From positions 1-12,696 of the forward strand of contig DASZMJ010000125.1 of assembly GCA_035551935.1 (NCBI GenBank): 12,696 nucleotides of DNA, written 5' to 3'. The translations under genes and the position numbers were made by a program. The stretch is from DASZMJ01 sp035551935 (GTDB lineage Bacteria > Planctomycetota > Planctomycetia > Isosphaerales > Isosphaeraceae). This document shows positions 7,644-12,696 of the stretch, piece by piece (the stretch's first letter is position 1; every line of letters starts with the position of its first letter). The notes under the pieces were generated by a model. The model searched no databases, had not been told where the DNA came from, and was given only the letters and a program-made list of their open reading frames with translations.

Positions 7644-7673
7644 TTCCGCACCGATCTGGGGTCGGATTATACT
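7644..7673 (+). promoter_or_regulatory. Candidate mnmG promoter
   Basis: TATACT at 7668-7673 is a strong -10 match, with TTCCGC at 7644-7649 as a weak -35 after an 18-nt spacer. It lies about 60 nt before the mnmG start, in the divergent region shared with the hydrolase gene. A GGAG at 7678-7681 is too far from the ATG to be its Shine-Dalgarno. No convincing promoter was seen for the opposite direction. Confidence 0.45.
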
Positions 7674-7731
7674 CGAAGGAGATCGAGACGGTCGCGAGGG
7701 ACGCGGCCGCCCGTCGCCCGGGCCTTTCGCC

Positions 7732-9600
7732 ATGTCGCCGCCGAGGCATGACCCATATCAATATGACGTGATCGTCGTCGGCGCGGGGCACGCGGGCCTC
7801 GAGGCGGCCTTGGCCGCGGCGCGAATGGGGCGGCGGACGGCCCTCCTGACGCTCAACTGCGACGCCGTCGGCCAGATGAGCTGCAACCCGGCCATCGGCG
7901 GCGTGGCCAAGGGGCAGATCGTCCGCGAGGTCGACGCCCTCGGCGGCGCGATGGGCCTGTTCACCGACGCCGCCGCGATCCAGTTCCGCTTGTTGAACCG
8001 CGGCAAGGGGCCGGCGATGCACAGTCCCCGCGCCCAGTGCGACAAGAAGGCGTATCAGCGCGTCGCCAAGCTTGCCGTCGAGCGCCAGCCGAACCTGACC
8101 CTCCGCCAGGAGTTGACCGAGGCCCTCCTCGACGATTCCGGCCGGATCGTCGGCGTCCGCTGCCGTGGCGGGGCCGAGTACAAAGGGCGGGCCGTCGTCC
8201 TGACGACAGGAACGTTCCTCCAGGCGTTGATGCACACCGGCGAGGTCCGCACCCCCGGCGGTCGCGCCGGCGACGTGAGCGCCGAGGGGCTCTCGGCGAG
8301 CCTCCGATCCCTGGGCTTCGAGTTGCGACGGTTCAAGACCGGCACGCCCCCGCGGCTCAACGGCCGCACGATCGACTTCGACCGCCTCGAGCCCCAACCC
8401 GGCGACGCCGAGCCCGTCCCGTTCTCGTTCCTGACGGACTCGATCGAGCAACCGCAGCTCGATTGCCACATCACGTACACGAATCCCGCCGTCCACGACC
8501 TGATCCGGGCCAACCTGCACCGCGCGCCGATGTACTCGGGGCAGATCCAGAGCACCGGCCCGCGGTATTGCCCGTCGATCGAGGACAAGGTCGTCCGCTT
8601 CGCCGACCGCGAGCAGCACCAGATCTTCCTCGAGCCCGAGGGGCGCGACACGCTCGAATACTACTGCAACGGCATCTCCACCAGCCTCCCTCGCGACGTG
8701 CAGGAGGCCATCATCCCCCTGATCCCCGGCCTCGAACGCGCCGAGATCATGCGGTTCGGCTACGCGGTCGAGTACGACTTCGCCCCGCCGACTCAACTCC
8801 ACTCGACCCTCGAAACGAAGGCCGTCGCCGGCCTCTACTTCGCCGGCCAGATCAACGGCACGACCGGCTACGAGGAGGCCGCCGCGCAGGGGCTCGTCGC
8901 CGGTGTCAATGCGGCGCTCGCCGTCGCCGGGGCCGAGCCGTTCATCCTGGACCGCTCGCAGGCGTACATCGGCGTCCTGATCGACGACCTCGTGACGCGG
9001 GGGGTCGACGAGCCTTATCGGATGTTCACGAGTCGCGCCGAGTATCGCCTGCTGCTGCGGCACGACAACGCCGACCTCCGGCTCACCGGGCTGGGTCGGG
9101 CCGTCGGGCTGGTGGATGACGACCGCTGGGCCCGATTCGAGGCCCACCGCGGCCGGATCGAGCGGCTCCGGGCGGCCCTCCGCGCCTCTCGGCTCGACGG
9201 CGTGACGCTCGATCAGGCCCTCCGCCGTCCGGAATTGTCGTGGGAGGAATTGTTGGGGCTCCGTCCCGAGCTCGCCCCGCTGGCCGACGACCCCGTCGCG
9301 GTCGAGCAGGTGGTCATCGAGGCGAAATATGGCGGCTACATCGCGCGACAGGCCGAGCAGGTCGAGCGGTTCCGGCGGCTGGAGTCGAAGCCGTTGCCCG
9401 CGGACCTCGTTTATGCGGCCGTGCCGCAGCTCCGGGCCGAGGCGCGGGAGAAGCTCGCGCGGGTCCGGCCGCGGTCACTCGGCCAGGCGGGGCGGATCAG
9501 CGGCATCAACCCGGCGGACATCGCGACCTTGCTCGTCTTCCTGAAACGCCCGCGGCCGGCCCCCGTCGCCCTCGATGCCGAGCCGGCCCCGCGTCCCTGA
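7732..9600 (+). CDS. mnmG: tRNA uridine-5-carboxymethylaminomethyl(34) synthesis enzyme MnmG
   Basis: MnmG (GidA) is an FAD-dependent cytosolic protein that, with the GTPase MnmE, installs the carboxymethylaminomethyl group at C5 of wobble uridine 34. The 622-residue length is typical. Visible landmarks are the FAD-binding GAGHAG (17-22), SCNPAIGGVAKGQIVREVDALGG (50-72), CDKKAYQ (103-109), and RYCPSIEDK with Cys280, matching the second conserved cysteine of the family. FAGQINGTTGYEEAAAQG lies in the middle, SRAEYRLLLRHDNADLRLT before the C-terminal domain, and RPRSLGQAGRISGINPADIATLLVFLKR near the C-terminus. ATG 7732 puts the FAD motif at the usual distance; the frame is open further upstream but has no start codon between 7675 and 7732. 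The Shine-Dalgarno is weak. mnmE is not in the window, and rsmG, often next to mnmG elsewhere, is absent downstream. Confidence 0.97.
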   Translation: MSPPRHDPYQYDVIVVGAGHAGLEAALAAARMGRRTALLTLNCDAVGQMSCNPAIGGVAKGQIVREVDALGGAMGLFTDAAAIQFRLLNRGKGPAMHSPRAQCDKKAYQRVAKLAVERQPNLTLRQELTEALLDDSGRIVGVRCRGGAEYKGRAVVLTTGTFLQALMHTGEVRTPGGRAGDVSAEGLSASLRSLGFELRRFKTGTPPRLNGRTIDFDRLEPQPGDAEPVPFSFLTDSIEQPQLDCHITYTNPAVHDLIRANLHRAPMYSGQIQSTGPRYCPSIEDKVVRFADREQHQIFLEPEGRDTLEYYCNGISTSLPRDVQEAIIPLIPGLERAEIMRFGYAVEYDFAPPTQLHSTLETKAVAGLYFAGQINGTTGYEEAAAQGLVAGVNAALAVAGAEPFILDRSQAYIGVLIDDLVTRGVDEPYRMFTSRAEYRLLLRHDNADLRLTGLGRAVGLVDDDRWARFEAHRGRIERLRAALRASRLDGVTLDQALRRPELSWEELLGLRPELAPLADDPVAVEQVVIEAKYGGYIARQAEQVERFRRLESKPLPADLVYAAVPQLRAEAREKLARVRPRSLGQAGRISGINPADIATLLVFLKRPRPAPVALDAEPAPRP

Positions 9601-9753
9601 AACCCCGAAGGACCGCGATGCTGGCCATTGTCGCCGTTCGAAGAGGCCCCTACGATTCCCGTAATCCCACCAAACCCCTGCGGTCCCGCCCCTCACGAGG
9701 ATGGCGCCGGGGGTCAGGGGGTTTCGCACACGTCACCGTCATCGGCATTCGGG
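9601..9753 (+). other. Non-coding spacer after mnmG
   Basis: No convincing gene lies between mnmG and the next promoter. AAACCCCTG at 9672-9680 pairs with CAGGGGGTTT at 9715-9724 (one extra G), giving a terminator-like hairpin with a loop of about 34 nt, itself GC-rich. Only TTT follows, so intrinsic termination of mnmG here is possible but weakly supported. Confidence 0.4.
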
Positions 9754-9781
9754 TTGACAGAATGGGCAGGTCTCCTATAAT
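9754..9781 (+). promoter_or_regulatory. Consensus sigma70-type promoter
   Basis: TTGACA at 9754-9759 and TATAAT at 9776-9781 are both exact consensus hexamers, separated by 16 nt. This stands out in DNA this GC-rich. Transcription would start near 9788 and give a leader of about 265 nt before the HTH-receiver gene. The hexamers are read directly; activity is inferred. Confidence 0.8.
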
Positions 9782-9787
9782 TGGGCG

Positions 9788-10053
9788 CGTTGGTAATCTC
9801 GGTAATCTTGAGAGTTTTCGCAGATTTTATCGATTCGGCGACTCCGACCCGCTGCGATGATGGTCTGAGGGCGCCGGCTCCCCGTCTTTTTTCGCGAAGG
9901 GCCCGGGGCCGGAGGCCGCACGTCACGGAGGAATGTGGAGTCCGGCGGCGTCCTCGGAACAACGCGGACCCCGCCGGTCCGATGGGGGCAACGAGCCCGG
10001 CCGCGCGACCGACCGGCCCAGGCCAGGGCTCGCCAGATGGGACGTTCCCGACC
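9788..10053 (+). promoter_or_regulatory. Long leader of the HTH-receiver gene with a GGTAATCT direct repeat
   Basis: The first 60 nt are distinctly AT-richer than the surroundings. Two direct repeats of GGTAATCT occur at 9792-9799 and 9801-9808, nine nt apart, directly at the predicted transcription start, where an operator would lie. A T6 tract at 9887-9892 has no strong hairpin before it. The remainder is GC-rich with short self-complementary runs. I see no coding sequence here and no recognised riboswitch; the length leaves room for a structured leader or small RNA. Confidence 0.4.
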
Positions 10054-10632
10054 ATGAAGACCGTGTACACGACGGGCGAGGCGGCGAAGATCTGCAAGGT
10101 CAGCCAGCAGACGATCATCCGCTGCTTCGACTCGGGCCAGCTCAAGGGGTTCCGCGTCCCCGGCTCGCGGTTCCGTCGGATCCCGCGCGAGGCGCTCTAT
10201 CGCTTCATGAAAGAGAATGGCATCCCGACCGACGCCTTGGAGAGCGGCCGGCGGCGGATCCTGATCGTCGACGACGACCAGGCGATCGTCGACATGATCA
10301 CCGACGTCCTGGCCAACGACAGCCGGTTCGAGTCGCGGGCGGTCAACAACGGCTTCCAGGCGGGCATGCTCGCCAAGGAGTACCACCCCGACCTCATCGT
10401 GCTCGACGTGATGCTGCCGGACATCAACGGCAAGGCCGTCTGCGAGCTGGTCCGCCACGACCCGACGATGGCCGACATCAAGATCATCTGCATCTCGGGG
10501 CTCGTCGAGGAGGACAAGATCGAGGAGCTCCGTGAGGCCGGCGCCGACGACTTCCTGCACAAGCCGCTCGACGTCGACGAGTTGCTCCGGCGGATCTGCG
10601 CCCTGCTGGACATCGAGGCCGAGGGCTCCTGA
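10054..10632 (+). CDS. Response regulator with N-terminal excisionase-type HTH and C-terminal receiver
   Basis: The 192-residue product combines a MerR/excisionase-type helix-turn-helix (1-57: TTGEAAKICKVSQQTIIRCFDSGQLKGFRVPGSRFRRIPREAL) with a receiver domain (about 67-188). The receiver is intact: acidic pocket Asp73-75 (IVDDDQA), phospho-acceptor Asp118 (LIVLDVMLPD), Ser148 in ICISG at the switch position, and Lys170 (HKPLD). Domain order is the reverse of common response regulators, which put the receiver first. Phosphorylation probably changes DNA binding or dimerisation. ATG 10054 gives MKTVYTTGEAAK, the usual start of such HTH domains; an upstream in-frame ATG at 9982 would add a low-complexity tail. 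There is no clear Shine-Dalgarno. A histidine kinase gene follows on the same strand and is the obvious partner. Target genes are unknown. Confidence 0.9.
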   Translation: MKTVYTTGEAAKICKVSQQTIIRCFDSGQLKGFRVPGSRFRRIPREALYRFMKENGIPTDALESGRRRILIVDDDQAIVDMITDVLANDSRFESRAVNNGFQAGMLAKEYHPDLIVLDVMLPDINGKAVCELVRHDPTMADIKIICISGLVEEDKIEELREAGADDFLHKPLDVDELLRRICALLDIEAEGS

Positions 10633-10657
10633 GCCCCTTCGTCGTGGATCGATCCTC

Positions 10658-10724
10658 GTAGAGGTCCGCTCTTGCGGATCTCTTGAATTGATCCATCGAA
10701 GAGGTCCGCAAGAGCGGACCCTAC
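10658..10724. repeat. Compound palindromic repeat between the response regulator and kinase genes
   Basis: Arms 10658-10684 and 10699-10724 are inverted copies that differ by one extra base and one substitution, around a 14-nt spacer. Each arm is itself a small hairpin, TCCGC-tctt-GCGGA on the left and TCCGC-aaga-GCGGA on the right. The structure can therefore fold as one long stem or as two side-by-side hairpins. It lies 25 nt after the response regulator stop and could end or stabilise that transcript. It resembles dispersed palindromic repeats of planctomycete genomes as I recall them. Confidence 0.85.
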
Positions 10725-10741
10725 AAGGACGAGGCTTCGCA

Positions 10742-10770
10742 TTGGCGGCCGGGGCGGTCGCGGGTAGACT
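10742..10770 (+). promoter_or_regulatory. Candidate promoter of the histidine kinase gene
   Basis: TTGGCG (10742-10747) and TAGACT (10765-10770) each match 4 of 6 consensus bases, with an ideal 17-nt spacer. Transcription would start near 10777, giving a leader of about 85 nt. It lies downstream of the compound palindrome, so the kinase could be expressed independently of the response regulator. Confidence 0.4.
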
Positions 10771-10787
10771 TGCGGAACACGAGTGGG

Positions 10788-10815
10788 CCCGGCCGCCCAG
10801 GACGGGGCGGCCGGG
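10788..10815 (+). promoter_or_regulatory. Strong GC hairpin in the kinase leader
   Basis: A perfect 11-bp all-GC stem pairs 10788-10798 (CCCGGCCGCCC) with 10805-10815 around a 6-nt loop. There is no T-tract, so it is not a canonical terminator. It lies between the candidate promoter and the Shine-Dalgarno at 10846-10854, where it could affect readthrough or transcript stability. Confidence 0.55.
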
Positions 10816-10845
10816 ACGGGTCGGGGAGGATCTCCGGCCCGCCGC

Positions 10846-10854
10846 GGGAAGGAG
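10846..10854 (+). promoter_or_regulatory. Ribosome binding site deciding the GTG start of the kinase
   Basis: GGGAAGGAG lies 8 nt upstream of GTG 10863 and is the best Shine-Dalgarno in this half of the window. It favours GTG 10863 over the in-frame TTG at 10770, whose first base is part of the candidate -10 box and which would translate the GC hairpin. Confidence 0.7.
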
Positions 10855-10862
10855 CCCGACGG

Positions 10863-12500
10863 GTGCCACCGAGCCAAGCGCCGGCCCAGGCCGGCCCGAT
10901 CGCCCGAGCCGACGACCCCCGCCGCGCCCTCGAGCGGCTGGGGGCCCTGCCCCTGCGCCCGACCTCGGCCCGCGCGATCCTCGCCGGAGCCGACCCGGCC
11001 GAGTTCGACCGCCTTCGCGGGCTCGATCCCGGCTGGACCCCCGGCCTCGACCCCCTCGATCTCGTCGCCGATCGCCCCTGGTGGCCGTCGGCCCCGGGCG
11101 GGGCGGTCGATCGGCTCTGGCGGCACGCGGTCGCCACGGCGATCGCCGCGCGGAAGCTCGCCGACGAGGCCGGCGACCCCGAGCCCGATCGCCTCGCGCG
11201 CGCCGGGCTCCTCCATCGCCTCGGCGACTGGGCCGTCGCCGCGGTCGCGCCCGACTGGCTCGACGCCTGGTACGCCGAGCCCGACCCGTCCCGGCGCCGC
11301 GGCCTCGAGCGCGCGGCCCTCGGCCGCGATGCCTCGGCCCTCGGCCGCGACCTGGCCGAGGACTGGCGGCTCGACCCGCTCGTGATCGACGCGACCTGGC
11401 TCGTCGCCGACCCGCGCGGGGCGCTCGACGCCTGCTCGGCCGAGCCGGGGCGGCTGGCGTTGCTCCGCAAGGCTAGCCTCTGGGCCGAGCGCACTCCCTG
11501 GGCCCTCGCCCGGACCGGCTCGCGGCCGATGTCGGCGCCTGACCCGCGCCTCCATCTCCTGATCGCCGAGGTCCAGCTCCGCTGCGACGGCGGCCTTGCT
11601 CCCGCCGACGCCAACGGTTTCGAGGCCGACACCGCGCGTCGGCTCGCCCGGCTCCGCCTCGATCACGGGCAGTTGCTGCGCGCGCATGACGCAGATTGGC
11701 GCCGTCTCCAGGCCGCGCTCGACGCCCTCGACGCCGCCGAGCTGGCCGCGTCGGCCACGTTGGAGCAGGCCAAGCTGGCCGCGCTGGCCGAGTTCGCGGC
11801 CGGGGCGGGGCACGAGCTGAACAACCCGCTCGCGGTGATCCAGGGTCGGGCGCAGCTCCTGCTCGCGAAGCGGCCCGACGCCGACGACGCCCGCGCCTTG
11901 CGGGCGATCATCGCCCAGGCCCAGCGCGCGCATCGCATCCTCCGCGACCTGATGTATTTCGCCCGGCCGCCCGAGTCCCGGCCGCGACCGTGCCTGACCG
12001 ATGAGGTCCTCCGCGGCGCCGTCCGCGACCTTGCCGACGAAGCCGAGGGGCGCGGGGTGGGCCTCTCGGCCGAGACCCGAGACTCCGGCCCGAAGGGCTG
12101 GGCCGACCCGGACCCGCTCCGCCACCTGGCCGACGTCTTCCTCCGCAATGCGCTGGAGGCGACGCCCACCGGCGGCACCGTGCGCGCGGTCGCCACCGGC
12201 GACGACCGCCGGCTCCGCTGGACCTTCCGCGACGACGGCCGCGGCCTCGCGCCGGCGGCGGCCGAGCACCTCTTCGACCCCTTCTACTGCGGCCGGCAGG
12301 CCGGCCGCGGGCTCGGCCTCGGCCTTCCCCGCGCCGCCCGCTTCGTCGCCCTCGCCGGCGGCTCGATCCGCTGGCGCCCCGCCCCCTCGGGCCGAGGCAC
12401 CGTCTTCACCGTCGAGCTGCCGACCGCGGGGCTCGCTCCGGATGCGGGTTGCGGAATTCGGAATGCGGAATCCGAAGATCAGAATGAAGGGAGACGCTGA
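10863..12500 (+). CDS. Soluble sensor histidine kinase with degenerate HDOD-like N-terminus
   Basis: This 545-residue protein has no membrane segment, so it is probably a cytosolic kinase. Residues 21-240 resemble an HDOD (HD-related output) domain: RALERLGALPLRPTSARAIL, then LWRHAVATAIAARKLA and ARAGLLHRLGDWAVA. The HD pair found in true HD-type domains is His118-Arg119 here, so no hydrolase activity is expected. A helical linker (about 255-305) precedes the HisKA region with the phospho-acceptor His317 in GHELNNPLAVI. The ATPase domain has Asn429 and Glu432 (FLRNALEAT), DDGRGLA (457-463), FDPFY (471-475) and a glycine-rich lid (481-487). It follows the HTH-receiver gene by 230 nt and is the likely phosphodonor. 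The last 19 residues, from Asp527, are encoded by an intergenic repeat and look like a tail gained by readthrough. Confidence 0.88.
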   Translation: MPPSQAPAQAGPIARADDPRRALERLGALPLRPTSARAILAGADPAEFDRLRGLDPGWTPGLDPLDLVADRPWWPSAPGGAVDRLWRHAVATAIAARKLADEAGDPEPDRLARAGLLHRLGDWAVAAVAPDWLDAWYAEPDPSRRRGLERAALGRDASALGRDLAEDWRLDPLVIDATWLVADPRGALDACSAEPGRLALLRKASLWAERTPWALARTGSRPMSAPDPRLHLLIAEVQLRCDGGLAPADANGFEADTARRLARLRLDHGQLLRAHDADWRRLQAALDALDAAELAASATLEQAKLAALAEFAAGAGHELNNPLAVIQGRAQLLLAKRPDADDARALRAIIAQAQRAHRILRDLMYFARPPESRPRPCLTDEVLRGAVRDLADEAEGRGVGLSAETRDSGPKGWADPDPLRHLADVFLRNALEATPTGGTVRAVATGDDRRLRWTFRDDGRGLAPAAAEHLFDPFYCGRQAGRGLGLGLPRAARFVALAGGSIRWRPAPSGRGTVFTVELPTAGLAPDAGCGIRNAESEDQNEGRR

Positions 12501-12630
12501 ATCGGTCTCGAATCGATTCTCTTGAGAATCCGAATCCGCATAGGTGCCACGGGTCCGGCTTCGGACCCGTGGCACCTATGCACGAGCGATTCATGATTCG
12601 ATTCCACAATCCGCATTCCGAATTCCGCAA
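12449..12630. repeat. Nested palindromic element downstream of the kinase gene
   Basis: Outer arms at 12449-12469 and 12610-12630 are perfect 21-nt inverted repeats built of 7-nt units: GCGGAAT (12451-12457), TCGGAAT (12458-12464) and GCGGAAT (12465-12471). Between them lie a small hairpin (GATTCTC/GAGAATC, 12515-12530) and a long perfect hairpin (12538-12581). The kinase stop codon lies inside the element, and the far end is 6 nt from the stop of the convergent minus-strand gene. No transposase is present. A non-autonomous mobile element or REP-like repeat is the likeliest explanation. Confidence 0.85.
12538..12581. terminator. Perfect 20-bp hairpin with GCTT loop between convergent genes
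   Basis: Positions 12538-12557 and 12562-12581 pair perfectly over 20 bp (core GGTGCCACGGGTCCG) with a 4-nt loop. No T-tract follows on either strand. Its place between two convergent genes suits a two-way terminator or mRNA 3'-end stabiliser, but the sequence also looks like a dispersed planctomycete repeat as I recall it. The pairing is certain; the role is inferred. Confidence 0.55.
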
Positions 12631-12636
12631 TCCCTC

Positions 12637-12696
12637 CTACGCGCTACTCGCCTCCCAGACCATCGGGTCGGCGACCGCGTGGCAGTCGGCGCACAG
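12637..12696 (-). CDS. C-terminal end of a minus-strand protein with a CxxCH motif (partial)
   Basis: Read on the minus strand, the window edge translates as LCADCHAVADPMVWEASSA followed by TAG at 12639-12637. The CADCH sequence matches the CxxCH covalent heme-attachment motif of c-type cytochromes, 14 residues from the C-terminus. The rest of the gene is outside the window, so family and length cannot be judged. With 19 codons the motif could be chance or a metal-binding CxxCH in another protein. Support comes from the position of the stop, just after the palindromic element, and from GC-rich codon thirds. Confidence 0.4.
   Translation of the reverse strand: MCADCHAVADPMVWEASSA

Noticed and set aside
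9618..9860. 80-codon plus-strand frame with AAGGA before its ATG, just after mnmG
   Set aside because: Codon thirds are not GC-biased like the neighbours, no family is recognisable, and the consensus promoter lies inside it.
9867..9892. Intrinsic terminator ending in TTTTTT
   Set aside because: Only about three GC pairs can form before the T-tract, so no stable stem supports termination.
10770..10862. TTG start for the histidine kinase, adding 31 residues
   Set aside because: The added sequence is Gly/Arg/Pro-rich, overlaps the candidate -10 box and the GC hairpin, and has no ribosome site; GTG 10863 has an excellent one.
10197..12575. Minus-strand open frame of 792 codons opposite the kinase and response regulator
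   Set aside because: It is low-complexity, rich in Gly, Arg, Glu and Ala, with no motifs, and runs antisense to genes with clear catalytic motifs. High GC makes such shadow frames common.
12406..12630. 74-codon minus-strand frame over the nested palindrome
   Set aside because: It is made almost entirely of repeat sequence and overlaps the kinase gene end.
1..12696. CRISPR array, tRNA, rRNA or transposase gene
   Set aside because: No regularly spaced direct repeats, cloverleaf sequence, rRNA segment or transposase motif was seen.

Overview
The window is high-GC bacterial DNA (GC at nearly every third codon position). It most likely comes from a planctomycete, probably near Isosphaeraceae. 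This rests on recalled style, not a search: short secreted-looking proteins that open with a HEAT-like repeat, an excisionase-type HTH fused to a receiver domain, an HDOD-like histidine kinase, and abundant palindromic intergenic repeats.

Region 1 (1-4568, plus strand). After a hairpin at the left edge and a candidate promoter come three tandem paralogous genes of 467, 458 and 459 codons. Each has its own strong Shine-Dalgarno and the gaps are only 72 and 59 nt, so they look like one operon. Each protein has a hydrophobic N-terminus, a HEAT-like segment, a segment resembling the secretin/TonB short N-terminal (STN/N0) fold, and a beta-rich C-terminal region ending in a shared motif. No known function is recognised.

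Region 2 (4573-7544, minus strand). Three genes read leftward: an HSL-family (family IV) alpha/beta hydrolase, a PIG-L/LmbE-type deacetylase, and glucosamine-6-phosphate deaminase (NagB). The last two are 29 nt apart and fit amino-sugar deacetylation and deamination. A long inverted repeat built of 7-nt units separates nagB from the convergent operon of region 1 and supplies the end of the nagB reading frame.

Region 3 (7545-9600, plus strand). mnmG (gidA), the tRNA wobble-uridine modification enzyme, is transcribed divergently from the hydrolase and has a plausible promoter.

Region 4 (9601-12500, plus strand). A consensus sigma70-type promoter and a leader of about 265 nt precede a small HTH-receiver protein. 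A compound palindrome follows, then a soluble histidine kinase with an N-terminal degenerate HDOD-like region. The two genes look like a cognate two-component pair, although the kinase probably also has its own promoter.

Region 5 (12441-12696). A nested palindromic element sits between the kinase gene and the tail of a convergent minus-strand gene that runs off the window and ends with a CxxCH motif. No rRNA, tRNA, CRISPR array or transposase gene is visible. The least explained items are the tandem HEAT-STN family and the heptad-built palindromes at both convergent gene junctions.
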